Source of the DNA: Rhodobacter xanthinilyticus
GTDB lineage: Bacteria; Pseudomonadota; Alphaproteobacteria; Rhodobacterales; Rhodobacteraceae
Reading direction: 5' to 3'
Length of the DNA: 64,000 bases
Assembly (NCBI RefSeq): GCF_001856665.1
Contig: NZ_CP017781.1
Coordinates: 496,001-560,000, forward strand
The position numbers and the translations under genes are program-made. This document shows, piece after piece, positions 16,644 to 25,201 of this stretch; positions within the stretch are counted from its first letter, which is position 1, and the number at the start of each line of letters is the position of its first letter. Under the pieces are notes generated by a model. The model was not told where the DNA came from, searched no databases, and worked only from the letters and a program-made list of their open reading frames with translations.

Positions 16644-17582
16644 TCAGGCCGTGAGGCTCTCATAGGCCAGAACGGCCGCCGCCAGATCCTCGATCGCAGA
16701 GCCCACGCCCTTGAAGAGCGTGATCTCCTCGGCCGAGGCGCGCGGGCGCAGATCGTCCCGGCAAAGCCCCGCGAGCGTGCCCTCGATATCGGCCTTCGAG
16801 ATCGCCCCCGAGGCCAGCGGGATCGCGATATCGCCGCTCTCGACCATCGCGTGATCGGTGTCGAGGAAGATCCGCGCCCGCGCCAGAACCTCGTCATCGG
16901 CCTCGCGCATCTCGGGCGTGAAGGAGCCGATCAGGTCGATATGCTGGCCCGGTTGCAGCCATTCCCCCTCGATCAGCGGCGCGCGCGAGAGCGTCGCGCA
17001 GGAGATGATCTCGGCGCGCTTCACCGCGGCCTCGAGATCGGGCACCGCCCGCGCATTGAGCCCGCCGCGGCGCAGCTCGACCGCGAGCGCCTCGGCCGAA
17101 GCCGCGGTGCGCGACCAGATCTCGATCTCCTCGATGGCGAAGGCCGCGCGGTAGGCCCAGGCGAGGTTCGCCCCCACGCGCCCCGCGCCCACGATCAGCA
17201 TCTTGCGGCTCTCGGGCCGCGCGAGGCGCTTGGCGGCGAGCGCCGAGGCGGCCGCCGTGCGCCGCGCGGTCAGCTCGCCCCCGTCAAGGAGCAGCTTGTG
17301 CACCCCCGTCAGCCGGTCGAAGAGGATATAGCTCGAGGCGATCGCCGGCAGCCCGCGCCCGGCGTTGCCCGGATGCACGTTGACGATCTTGACGCCGCCC
17401 CAACCCGCCTGCTGCCAGGCCGGCATCAGGAGCAGCACATCATCCGCCGCGCCCGGGGTCTTCATGAAATGATGGTGGCGCAGCGGCACCTCGGCGCCCG
17501 CGCGGAACCCCGCATCGAGCGCCGCGATCAACGCGCCAAAGGGCAGCGCGGCCCGGGTGTCTTCAAGGCTCAGAACTCGCAT
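16644..17582 (-). CDS. ornithine cyclodeaminase/mu-crystallin family protein, probable cyclic ketimine (piperideine-2-carboxylate) reductase
   Basis: The 312-residue protein has the family motif DGGELTARRTAAASALAAK near residue 100, a Rossmann loop LIVGAGRVGANLAWAY and the segment HIDLIGSFTPEMREAD. Members include ornithine and lysine cyclodeaminases, mu-crystallin and LhpI, a bacterial reductase that converts pyrroline-2-carboxylate to proline and piperideine-2-carboxylate to L-pipecolate. Next to a DadA-type dehydrogenase and opposite a pipecolate oxidase, the reductase role making L-pipecolate fits best. A lysine cyclodeaminase that makes L-pipecolate directly from L-lysine is the alternative. 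The ATG follows GGAGAGAGAG, a ribosome site seen again at the next gene. Confidence 0.82.
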   Translation of the reverse strand: MRVLSLEDTRAALPFGALIAALDAGFRAGAEVPLRHHHFMKTPGAADDVLLLMPAWQQAGWGGVKIVNVHPGNAGRGLPAIASSYILFDRLTGVHKLLLDGGELTARRTAAASALAAKRLARPESRKMLIVGAGRVGANLAWAYRAAFAIEEIEIWSRTAASAEALAVELRRGGLNARAVPDLEAAVKRAEIISCATLSRAPLIEGEWLQPGQHIDLIGSFTPEMREADDEVLARARIFLDTDHAMVESGDIAIPLASGAISKADIEGTLAGLCRDDLRPRASAEEITLFKGVGSAIEDLAAAVLAYESLTA

Positions 17583-17593
17583 CTCTCTCTCCT

Positions 17594-18850
17594 TCAGATC
17601 GCGTCAAGCCAGCGCGCGCGCGAGGAAATATCGCGCAGCGCGGGCGGTTCACCGGCCATCGCCTGCGCCAGAATCTCGCCCGCGCCGAGGCTCATCGTCC
17701 AGCCGAGCTGGCCGTGCCCGGCGTTGATCCAGAGGTTCGAATGGGTGCGCACGCGGCCAAGATAGGGCGGGCCCGCCGGCGTCGTGGGGCGCAGGCCGGT
17801 CCAGAATTCCGGGGTCTCGAGATCGACCGCGGCGCCAAAGCGGCGGCGGACATAGGCGTCAAGGAGCGCGGTGCGCGCGGGCGGCAGGCTGCGGTCGCGA
17901 CCGGCGAATTCGGCGATCGCGGTGACGCGCAGCCGGTCGCCGTAATTGGCAACGGCGAGAAGCTCGGTCTCGTCGACGAAGGGCAGCCGCGGCACGCCGG
18001 CGGGGTCGGTGATCCGCCAGGTGCCGGAATAGCCCTTCACCGGGTAGATCTGCGGCACGAAGCCCAAGGGGCGGGTGAGGTCGGCCGTCTCGACCCCGGT
18101 GGCGAGCACCACCGCCGAGCAGGCGATCGGCCCGCGATCGGTCTCGACCGCGGTGATCCGTCCGAGGCTTTGGGCAAAGCCCGTCACCCGCGTCTCGAAG
18201 CGCATGGCCACGCCCGCGCCGCCGAGCCAGGCCGCCGTGCGCCGGGTGAAGAGCGCGCAATCGCCCACCGAGTCGATCCGGCTCAAGAGCCCGCCCGCGA
18301 GCCGCTCGCCCATCGCCGCAAGGCTCGGCTCGCGCGCGACCAACTCCTCGCGGCTCAGCGCGGTGATCTCGCCGCCCTCGGGCAGTTTCGCGCGGTAGCG
18401 GGCGAATTGCGCTGCATCCTGGAAGAGATAGAGCGCGCCCTCGTGCCAGGTGTCGACCGGCAGGCCCATCTCGGCCTCGGCGGCGGCGAGCCGGTCGCGG
18501 CTGAACCGGCTCAGCCGCTGCTCGGCCGAGGTGTTGCGCGCGTTTGCGGCGGGGGTGCAATGGCGGAGGAACTCCACCCCCCAGCGCCAGAGCGCCGGGT
18601 CGAAGGGCCGCGTGACCTTGACCGAGGGCTCGCGCCCGACCAGCGCGCGCAGGAGCGCCGGGATCGCCGCGGGCTCGGCCCAGGCCTTCGCATGGCCCAC
18701 CGCCAGCATCCCCGCATTGCCGCGCGAACACATCTCCGCCGCGCCCGGCAGCGCGTCCACCACCACCACCTCGGCGCCTCGCAGGCGCAGCGCGCGGGCG
18801 GTCATCACCCCCACCACGCCCGCGCCAATCACCACCACCGGATCGCTCAT
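17594..18850 (-). CDS. DadA-type FAD-dependent D-amino acid dehydrogenase
   Basis: The 418-residue flavoprotein starts with the dinucleotide-binding motif VVVIGAGVVGVMTARALRLRG and ends with the DadA hallmark NLWINAGHGQLGWTMSLGAGE preceded by GLRPTTPAGPPYLG. Such enzymes oxidise D-amino acids to 2-oxo acids and pass electrons to the respiratory chain at the inner membrane. Given the neighbouring ketimine reductase, D-lysine is the likely substrate, since its oxo acid cyclises to piperideine-2-carboxylate; D-pipecolate is another option. It lies between the XRE regulator and the OCD gene with short gaps, so the three form one unit. Confidence 0.85.
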   Translation of the reverse strand: MSDPVVVIGAGVVGVMTARALRLRGAEVVVVDALPGAAEMCSRGNAGMLAVGHAKAWAEPAAIPALLRALVGREPSVKVTRPFDPALWRWGVEFLRHCTPAANARNTSAEQRLSRFSRDRLAAAEAEMGLPVDTWHEGALYLFQDAAQFARYRAKLPEGGEITALSREELVAREPSLAAMGERLAGGLLSRIDSVGDCALFTRRTAAWLGGAGVAMRFETRVTGFAQSLGRITAVETDRGPIACSAVVLATGVETADLTRPLGFVPQIYPVKGYSGTWRITDPAGVPRLPFVDETELLAVANYGDRLRVTAIAEFAGRDRSLPPARTALLDAYVRRRFGAAVDLETPEFWTGLRPTTPAGPPYLGRVRTHSNLWINAGHGQLGWTMSLGAGEILAQAMAGEPPALRDISSRARWLDAI

Positions 18851-18860
18851 CTCTCTCTCC

Positions 18861-19475
18861 TTACCGGGTCTCGCGCGCGTCGCAGACCCACAAAACCACC
18901 GCCGGCTCGGGGCTCAGCGACACCAGCGCATGGCCCATCGCGCTGTCGAAGGCGAAGCTGTCGCCCGGGCCGAGCTCGACGGGCGCGTAATGTTCGGTCC
19001 AGACCTGCACGCGCCCCGATTGCACGATCACCTGTTCCTGCCCCGGATGGGCCTGCAGCGCCTCGAAGTCCTCGCGCGCGCGGGCGAGGATCTCGGCGCG
19101 GAAGACGAGATAGGGCTTCGCCGCCACCTCTTCGCCCAAGAGCTCGAGCCGGTAATGCGGCGTCTCGACGACCCGCCCCTCACCCGCCCGCGTCAGCGCC
19201 CGCCAGCCCGCGAACCCCTGCCGCGCCTTGAAGGACAAGAGCTCGCGCAGCCCGACGCCAAAGCCCTCGGTGATCTTCGAGACGACATCGAAAGTGGGCG
19301 AAAGCTGGCCGTTCTCGATGCGCGACAGCGTCGCGGCCGAAACCCCGCATTGCGCCGCCGCCGCCGCCAGCGTGCGCCCGCGCGCCAGCCGCAGCGCCTT
19401 GAGATTGGCGCCGATATCGACCGGCCCGGTCTCGGCGGGGGTCTCGTTCAGCGCACGGATTTCGGTTTTCCACAT
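18861..19475 (-). CDS. XRE-family regulator with C-terminal cupin domain
   Basis: The 204-residue protein has an N-terminal helix-turn-helix of the Cro/CI type (TLAAAAAQCGVSAATLSRIENG) and a small cupin sensor domain (residues about 130-200, with HPGQEQVIVQSGRVQVW and GPGDSFAFDSAMGHAL). PuuR and related amine/amino acid repressors share this plan. It is first in the unit XRE-dadA-OCD and just downstream of the glutamine synthetase-like gene, with a palindromic operator in its own upstream region. Autoregulation and control of the amine or lysine genes follow by analogy. The ATG at 19475 places the helix-turn-helix at the normal distance from the N-terminus. Confidence 0.88.
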   Translation of the reverse strand: MWKTEIRALNETPAETGPVDIGANLKALRLARGRTLAAAAAQCGVSAATLSRIENGQLSPTFDVVSKITEGFGVGLRELLSFKARQGFAGWRALTRAGEGRVVETPHYRLELLGEEVAAKPYLVFRAEILARAREDFEALQAHPGQEQVIVQSGRVQVWTEHYAPVELGPGDSFAFDSAMGHALVSLSPEPAVVLWVCDARETR

Positions 19476-19501
19476 GGCGGGCTCCGGGGCGGTTTGCGCT
19501 A

Positions 19502-19545
19502 GATACGCAACAAATTTGCGTATCCGCAACAAATATCCGCAAACG
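19502..19545. promoter_or_regulatory. probable operator for the XRE-cupin regulator
   Basis: GATACGCAA, five bases, TTGCGTATC is a perfect 9-bp inverted repeat at 19502-19524. The unit CGCAACAAAT at 19506-19515 recurs directly at 19525-19534, and CCGCAAACGAAA follows. The cluster lies about 27 to 70 bp upstream of the XRE start, where a repressor would cover its own promoter. Confidence 0.55.
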
Positions 19546-19602
19546 AAAACATCCGCGAGGGGGCGCCCCCCGCGGATGCCTGAAATTTGTGCAGATCGGC
19601 CG

Positions 19603-20985
19603 TCAGACGGTGTGCAGGTAGAGCTCGTAATCCACATCCGCGATCCAGCGCGCGACGCGCTGATATTCGGCGGCCTTGATCGCGGTGAAGGTGCGGTGCA
19701 TGTCCTCGCCGAGCGCATCCTTGAGGAACGCGGACGCCGTCGCCGCCGCGATCGCCTCGCGCCAATCGCCCGGGATCGGCAGGTCGTCGCCGCCCTCATA
19801 GCCGTTGCCGGTGGTCTCCGGGCCCGGGTCGATGCGGTTCTTCAGCCCGTGGCGGATGCCGGCAAGGATCGTCGCGGCGACCAGATAGGGGTTCGCATCG
19901 ACCCCCGAGGGACGATGCTCGACGCGCCGCGCCTTGATGTCGCCCGCCGGGATCCGCAGCGCCACCGAGCGGTTGTTCACCCCCCAGCTCGGGCTGACCG
20001 GGGCGTAGCTCTGATTGGCGAACCGGCGCCAGGAATTCGCATGCGGCGCGAAGACGAGCATCGATTCGCCCATCGTCTCGCGCAGCCCGCCGATCGCGTG
20101 GCGGATCGTGTCGGTCCATTCGCCCTCGATGGCCTCGGCGAAGATATTGCGCCCCTCGGCATCGCAAAGCGAGACATGGAAATGCATCCCGGAGCCTGCG
20201 TATTTCTCGATCGGCTTGGCCATGAAACAGGCCACCACGCCATGCCGGCGCGCCTGCATCCGCACGATCCGCTTGAGCCGCACGAGATCGTCGGCGGCCT
20301 CCATCACATCGGTGCGGTAATGCAGCGTCAGCTCATATTGGCCGGGCGCATATTCCGAAATCACCGTCTCGGCCTTGATCCCCATCGCCTCCGCCGCGCG
20401 GTAGATATCGGAGAAGAGCGGCTGCATCCCGTGCAGATGGTCGACCGAATAGACCTCGGTCCAGTCCGAGCGCCGCCCGTCGAGCACCGCCGCCGCCGGG
20501 CGCACGCCCTGCGCGCGATCGGGGTCGAGGAGGAAGAATTCGAGCTCGAAAGCGCCCGCCGGGTAAAGCCCCTCGGCCGCCATCGCCTTGACCTGCCGCG
20601 CCAAAGCATGACGCGGGTCCGAGGTCATCTCGGCGCCGTCGAGGTGATACATCGACATCAGAAGCTCGCCGCGCGGCGGGGTGGTGCCATGCAGCGGCTT
20701 GAGCGAGCCCGGGATCGGCCAGGCGCGCAGATCGCCATCGCCCTGATCCCAGATCAGCCCGGTTTCATGGACATCCTCGCCGACGATATCGAGCCCGAGG
20801 ATCGAGATCGGCAGGTGGCGGCCGGATTTGTAGAGGCCCAGAAGCTCGTGGCGGCGGATGATCTTGCCGCGGCCGATGCCGTTGGCATCATGCAGCACGA
20901 TGTCGAAGGCCTCGATCTCGGGATGGGCTTCGAGGAAGAGTTCGGCCTCGCGGACGGAGGAGCCGGAGGGGGAAAGGTCGGTCAT
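19603..20985 (-). CDS. glutamine synthetase family protein, PuuA-like gamma-glutamyl ligase
   Basis: The 460-residue protein has the glutamine synthetase catalytic core: ELEFF for metal binding, SEYAPGQYELTLHY, the substrate loop GSGMHFHVSL and the Arg-rich segment NNRSVALRIPAGDIKARRVEHRPSG. The RRVEHRPSGVDANPYL form is that of PuuA-type ligases, which join glutamate to an amine rather than ammonia. Together with an XRE-cupin regulator and a class III aminotransferase, it resembles an amine-degradation module. The amine is not identifiable from sequence. Its start lies one base from the preceding gene's stop, so the two are coupled. Confidence 0.82.
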   Translation of the reverse strand: MTDLSPSGSSVREAELFLEAHPEIEAFDIVLHDANGIGRGKIIRRHELLGLYKSGRHLPISILGLDIVGEDVHETGLIWDQGDGDLRAWPIPGSLKPLHGTTPPRGELLMSMYHLDGAEMTSDPRHALARQVKAMAAEGLYPAGAFELEFFLLDPDRAQGVRPAAAVLDGRRSDWTEVYSVDHLHGMQPLFSDIYRAAEAMGIKAETVISEYAPGQYELTLHYRTDVMEAADDLVRLKRIVRMQARRHGVVACFMAKPIEKYAGSGMHFHVSLCDAEGRNIFAEAIEGEWTDTIRHAIGGLRETMGESMLVFAPHANSWRRFANQSYAPVSPSWGVNNRSVALRIPAGDIKARRVEHRPSGVDANPYLVAATILAGIRHGLKNRIDPGPETTGNGYEGGDDLPIPGDWREAIAAATASAFLKDALGEDMHRTFTAIKAAEYQRVARWIADVDYELYLHTV

Positions 20986-20986
20986 G

Positions 20987-22357
20987 TCAGGTCTCGAATA
21001 GCTGCCCCAGAACCTCGGCGAAGGCCGCGACGAGGCGGTCGATCTGTGCGCGCGAGGTGGCGGGGCTGATCAGCATCATATTGTGGAACGGCGCGATCAG
21101 AGAACCGCGGTTCAGAAGCCCCTGATGGATCGCGGCCTCGAGGGCGGGTTTATGCGCCGCCTCGGCCTCGATGCCGTTTTTCAGGGGGCCGGGGGCGCAG
21201 ATGAATTCCACCCGCGCGCCGACGCGCACCACGTGCCAAGGCGCGCCCACCCGCGTCACCGCCTTTGTGAGCCCCGCGCTCAATCGCGCGGCGCCCGCCT
21301 CCATCCGGGCGTAGTTCTCCGGCGTCATCACCTCGGCGAGGGTGGCGCGGAGCGCTGCGAATTGCAGCGGGTTGGCGGACAGGGTGGTGCCCATGCCCGA
21401 ATGGCCGGGCGCGCGGGCGGCATCATAAACGCCAAAGCGCCGCGCGGTTTCGCGCGAGAGGCCCCAGATCGCGGTCGCGACCCCGCCCGCCACGCATTTG
21501 CCGGTGACGAAGATATCGGGCTCGAGCCCATGGGTGCGGGTATAGCCCCCCAGCCCCGAGGAGATCGTGTGGGTCTCGTCGATGATCAAAAGCGCGCCAA
21601 AGCGCGAGGCGAGGTCGCGCAGCCCGGCATGGAACCCGGGTTCGGGCAGCACCATGCAGGAATTGGTCATCACCGGCTCGGTCAGGATCGCGGCGATATC
21701 GCCCCCGGCGAGCGCCGCCTCGACCGAGGCGAGGTCGTTGAACTCGGCGGCGACCGCGAGGCGGGTGAGGTCGGCGACCTGGCCCACGAGGCCGGGGCGC
21801 GCCTCGGTCCGGCCCTCACGGCGGCGCACCATCACATCCTCGACCGTGCCATGATAGCAGCCGTTGAAGACGAGCACTTTCGCGCGCCCCGTCACCGCCC
21901 GCGCCACGCGGATCGCGTTGCGGTTGGCGTCGGTCGCGGTGGTGGCGATCTGCCAGAGCATCGGCCCGAACCGCTCGGTCAGGAGCCGCCCGGCCGCCAG
22001 CGCGTCCTCGGTGGGCAGCATATAGGTCAGCCCGCGGCCCGCCTGCGCGCGGATCGCGCGGGCCACCGGGGCGGGCGAATGGCCGAACATCGAGCCGGTA
22101 TCGCCCAGACAGAAATCGTCGATCTTGTGGCCGTCGAGGTCTTCGATCCGGGCGCCGCGCGCGCGGGCCACCAGCATCGGGAAGGGCTGCGGCCAGTCGC
22201 GCATCCAATGCATCGGAACGCCGTCGAGAAAGGCGCCCGCGCCCTCGGCCAGCGCCGCGCGGGTGCGCGGGCGCGCCGCCGCGTAGGCCGCCGCCTCGCG
22301 TGCCGCGAACGCCTCAATCCGCTTGATGGATACGCCGCCGATCAGCGCCTCGCCCAT
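20987..22357 (-). CDS. class III PLP-dependent aminotransferase
   Basis: The 456-residue protein resembles glutamate-1-semialdehyde aminomutase and other class III aminotransferases. It has a cofactor Asp260 in IIDETHT, the Schiff-base Lys287 in VTGKCVAGG and the phosphate-site segment DANRNAIRVARAVTGR. It is not expected to be the tetrapyrrole enzyme because its motifs and context differ. It precedes and is coupled to the PuuA-like ligase, suggesting that both work on one amine or omega-amino acid. I chose the ATG at 22357, preceded by GGAGGGG at a normal distance, over an in-frame start ten codons earlier. Confidence 0.82.
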   Translation of the reverse strand: MGEALIGGVSIKRIEAFAAREAAAYAAARPRTRAALAEGAGAFLDGVPMHWMRDWPQPFPMLVARARGARIEDLDGHKIDDFCLGDTGSMFGHSPAPVARAIRAQAGRGLTYMLPTEDALAAGRLLTERFGPMLWQIATTATDANRNAIRVARAVTGRAKVLVFNGCYHGTVEDVMVRRREGRTEARPGLVGQVADLTRLAVAAEFNDLASVEAALAGGDIAAILTEPVMTNSCMVLPEPGFHAGLRDLASRFGALLIIDETHTISSGLGGYTRTHGLEPDIFVTGKCVAGGVATAIWGLSRETARRFGVYDAARAPGHSGMGTTLSANPLQFAALRATLAEVMTPENYARMEAGAARLSAGLTKAVTRVGAPWHVVRVGARVEFICAPGPLKNGIEAEAAHKPALEAAIHQGLLNRGSLIAPFHNMMLISPATSRAQIDRLVAAFAEVLGQLFET

Positions 22358-22406
22358 GATCCCCTCCGCTTGGCTGGCGCGAGCCAATCACGGCGCGCGC
22401 GTGGCG

Positions 22407-22823
22407 TCAACGGCGGTCCTCATCGGTGAGCTCGGGCGTCTCGACGAGCTCCTCGGCGGAGGTGTCCGACATCGGCGTGTAGACCGCCCAATCGCCCTCG
22501 CCCTCGGGGCGCGGCAGATCCTCGGGGCGGTGGTCGCGCAGCATGTTCGCCTTGGCGATGAAATGCGCGGTGACCGGCGCGGTCAGGAACAAAAACAGCG
22601 TCACCATCAGCTCATGGGCCGTGACCTGCCCCTTGAAGGCCGCGAAATAGACCATCGAGGCGATCAGCACCGAGCCGACGCCGAGCGTGGCGGCCTTGGT
22701 CGGCGCATGCAGCCGCGTCATCGGATCGGGGAGTTTGACGAGCCCGTAGCTGCCCACGAGGCCGAAGAAGCCGCCGACCACCAGGAGGCCCGAGACGAGG
22801 AGTTCCCAGAAGAGTTCCATCAT
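22407..22823 (-). CDS. phaG: cation/proton antiporter subunit PhaG (MnhG/MrpG)
   Basis: The 138-residue protein has three membrane segments and the MnhG signature GLVKLPDPMTRLHAPTKAATLGVG near residue 30, then a longer than usual acidic cytoplasmic tail (residues about 95-138). It is the last gene of the pha operon on the minus strand. Two adjacent ATG codons (22823 and 22820) follow a GAGG element overlapping the phaF stop region; the second is better spaced, which would shorten the protein by one residue. Confidence 0.92.
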   Translation of the reverse strand: MMELFWELLVSGLLVVGGFFGLVGSYGLVKLPDPMTRLHAPTKAATLGVGSVLIASMVYFAAFKGQVTAHELMVTLFLFLTAPVTAHFIAKANMLRDHRPEDLPRPEGEGDWAVYTPMSDTSAEELVETPELTDEDRR

Positions 22824-22827
22824 GCCC

Positions 22828-23097
22828 TCACTCGATGATATCGCCGCGCAGCAGGAATTTCGCGTAAGCCACGGTCGCCACGAAGCCGGTCATCGCGTAG
22901 AGGATCGAGGCCTCGAAGAAGATCGCGGTGCCCTCCTGGATCCCGAAGAGCACGATCAGCGCGATCGCGTTGACCGCCATCGTATCGAGCGCGAGGATCC
23001 GGTCGGTGACGCCCGGCGCGCGCACCACGCGGTAAAGGTTGAACAAGAGCGCGAGCGCAAAACAGCCGATCGCGAAAGCCAGCGCATAGCCGATCAT
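22828..23097 (-). CDS. phaF: cation/proton antiporter subunit PhaF (MnhF/MrpF)
   Basis: The 89-residue protein has three membrane helices and the family motif RVVRAPGVTDRILALDTMAVN. MrpF-type subunits are required for complex assembly and transport. Its ATG at 23097 overlaps the phaE stop (ATGA), and phaG follows within a few bases. Length is standard. Confidence 0.93.
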   Translation of the reverse strand: MIGYALAFAIGCFALALLFNLYRVVRAPGVTDRILALDTMAVNAIALIVLFGIQEGTAIFFEASILYAMTGFVATVAYAKFLLRGDIIE

Positions 23098-23585
23098 TCG
23101 AAAATCTCCTTCAGCCGGCGCTCGTAGCGCTCCTTGATTTCCTCGCGCACGCCGGCGGGGTCTGGGGCGTGCAGACAATGGACGAGCAGGCTGTGGCCAT
23201 CGGCCGAAAGCTCGGCCGTCAGCGTGCCCGGCGTCATCGTGATCGTGCCCGCGAGCACCGTGACCGCCTCGGGCTCCTGCACATCGAGCGGCACCGTGAC
23301 CCAGGCGGGTTGCAGCTTCGACTTCGGCAGGAAGAGCACGATCTTCGCGACGATGAAGTTCGATTTCAGGATGTCCCAAAGCACGATCAGCACATATTCG
23401 GCGATCTTGGGCACGTTGCGGATGATCGGCCGGTCGGGCCAATAGGGCGCGGTGATCAGCGGGATCACCACCCCCATGATCAGCCCGAAGACCAGCGAAT
23501 TGATCGTATAGGCATTGGCCAAAAGCAGCCAGACCACCGTCAGGAGCACGGTCAGATGCGGGTGCGGCAGGATTTTCTTGATCAT
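23094..23585 (-). CDS. phaE: cation/proton antiporter subunit PhaE (MnhE/MrpE)
   Basis: The 163-residue protein begins with an MrpE-type helix hairpin (HLTVLLTVVWLLLANAYT) and has the conserved segment ILKSNFIVAKIVLF followed by the beta-rich soluble domain containing TITMTPGTLTAELSADG. I chose the ATG at 23585, with GAGGGGGG upstream, over a TTG five codons earlier. Its stop overlaps the phaF start. Confidence 0.92.
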   Translation of the reverse strand: MIKKILPHPHLTVLLTVVWLLLANAYTINSLVFGLIMGVVIPLITAPYWPDRPIIRNVPKIAEYVLIVLWDILKSNFIVAKIVLFLPKSKLQPAWVTVPLDVQEPEAVTVLAGTITMTPGTLTAELSADGHSLLVHCLHAPDPAGVREEIKERYERRLKEIFE

Positions 23586-23596
23586 CGCATCCCCCC

Positions 23597-25201
23597 TCAA
23601 TGACCGGCGTCAGGCGCCGCGGCGCCCGGTTCTGCGGCATGGCTCTCGGCGGCTTCATGCCCCGAGGTCGCCGACCAGGCGCGCTCATAGGCGCCGTCCA
23701 TCACCGCCGAGATATAGGCCTGCGGCGTGTAAAGCTGCGCGGCGGTGGCGTTGAGCCAGGCGCTGGCCGGGCCGGCAAAGAGCGTCAGCGCGACGAGCCC
23801 GGCGAGGAGGCCACCCGCTGCGGTGAAGGCAAGCCCCGGCGCCGAGGCGTCGCGCGGCGCGTCGGGCGCCTCACCCTCGACCGCATAGGCCTTCCAGAAC
23901 ACCGTCGAGCCCGCCCGCGCAAACCCCACGATCGCGATCAGCGAGGTCACCAGCACCACAGCCCAGAGCCACCAGACCCCGCGCGTGGCCTCGAGGATCA
24001 TCAGCTTGCCGAGGAAGCCCGAGAGCGGCGGCATCCCCGCCATCGCGATCGCGCCAGCAAAGAAGAACGCCGCGATCAGCCCGTTGGCCCGGATCGGCGC
24101 CGAGGGCGAGATCGAGAGGCCAAGCGCGCCGCGCCGCTCGCGCACGAGATCGGTGATCAGGAAGAGCGCGGCCGCGGCGAGCGTCGAATGGACCATGTAG
24201 TAAAGCCCCGCGCCGGTCGCGAGCTCGGTGAATTGCGCAAACGCCAGCATCATCGTGCCGACCGAGCCGATCACCGCATAGGCCACCGTCCGCCCCAGAT
24301 CGCGCGCGCCCAGCACGCCCACCATGCCGATCACGAGGCTCACCGCCGCCGCGGGCAACAGCACCTCCTGCGCCAGCGCGCCGATCGTGCCGCCCATCGG
24401 GAAGACGAGCGTGTAGAAGCGGATGATCGCGTAGACGCCGACCTTGGTCATGATCGCGAAGAGTGCCGCGACGGGGCCCGGCGCGTTGGTATAGGTCGCG
24501 GGCAGCCAGAACTGGAACGGCACCAGCGCCGCCTTGACCGCGAAGACGATCATCAAAAGCGCCGCGCCGACGCGCAAGAGCCCAGTCTCCGAGGCGGGCA
24601 TCACCGCGACCTTCTGCGCCAGATCGGCCATCGAGAGCGAGCCGGTCACCGAATAGATCGTGCCGAGCGCGATCAGGAAGAGCGTCGAGCCGGCGAGGTT
24701 GTAGACGACATATTGCACCCCCGCCTTGAGCCGCCGCTCGCCGCCCGCATGGATCATGAGGCCATAGGAGGCGATCAGCAAAACCTCAAAGAAAACAAAG
24801 AGGTTGAAGGCGTCGCCGGTGAGGAAGGCGCCGTTGATCCCCATCATCTGGAACTGCATCAGCGAGTGGAAATGCCAGCCGCGCTTGTCCCAGCCCGAGC
24901 CGATCGCATAGAGCACGACCGCCAGCCCGAGCGCCGCCGTCAGCACCAGCATCAGCGCCGAGAGCCGGTCGAGCACCAGCACGATCCCGAAGGGCGCCTC
25001 CCAGTTGCCCAGCCGATAGACCTGCGGCGGGTTGAGGCTCGCCGAGGCCGCCAGCCCGAGCGCGAGCGCGAGCAAAACCACCATCCCGGCCACCGAGAAC
25101 ACCCGCTGCGTGCGCAGATCGAAGCGCATCCACAGCACGATCAGGGGCGCCAGAAAGGCCGGCAGAACCACCGGCGCGACGATCAGATCGGCCATCGTCA
25201 T
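23597..25201 (-). CDS. phaD: cation/proton antiporter subunit PhaD (MnhD/MrpD)
   Basis: The 534-residue protein has about fourteen membrane helices and is homologous to the proton-pumping subunits of respiratory complex I. The conserved loop VPFQFWLPATYTNAPGPVAAL and the following KVGVYAIIRF mark the proton-translocating core. A His/Ala/Pro-rich C-terminal tail follows the last helix. Start and stop overlap or nearly touch phaC and phaE, consistent with one operon. It is distinguished from complex I subunits by its neighbours. Confidence 0.94.
   Translation of the reverse strand: MTMADLIVAPVVLPAFLAPLIVLWMRFDLRTQRVFSVAGMVVLLALALGLAASASLNPPQVYRLGNWEAPFGIVLVLDRLSALMLVLTAALGLAVVLYAIGSGWDKRGWHFHSLMQFQMMGINGAFLTGDAFNLFVFFEVLLIASYGLMIHAGGERRLKAGVQYVVYNLAGSTLFLIALGTIYSVTGSLSMADLAQKVAVMPASETGLLRVGAALLMIVFAVKAALVPFQFWLPATYTNAPGPVAALFAIMTKVGVYAIIRFYTLVFPMGGTIGALAQEVLLPAAAVSLVIGMVGVLGARDLGRTVAYAVIGSVGTMMLAFAQFTELATGAGLYYMVHSTLAAAALFLITDLVRERRGALGLSISPSAPIRANGLIAAFFFAGAIAMAGMPPLSGFLGKLMILEATRGVWWLWAVVLVTSLIAIVGFARAGSTVFWKAYAVEGEAPDAPRDASAPGLAFTAAGGLLAGLVALTLFAGPASAWLNATAAQLYTPQAYISAVMDGAYERAWSATSGHEAAESHAAEPGAAAPDAGH

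Noticed and set aside
20987-22357. hemL (glutamate-1-semialdehyde aminomutase)
   Set aside because: It is of the same class III fold, but motifs around the active-site Lys differ and the gene is coupled to a gamma-glutamyl ligase.
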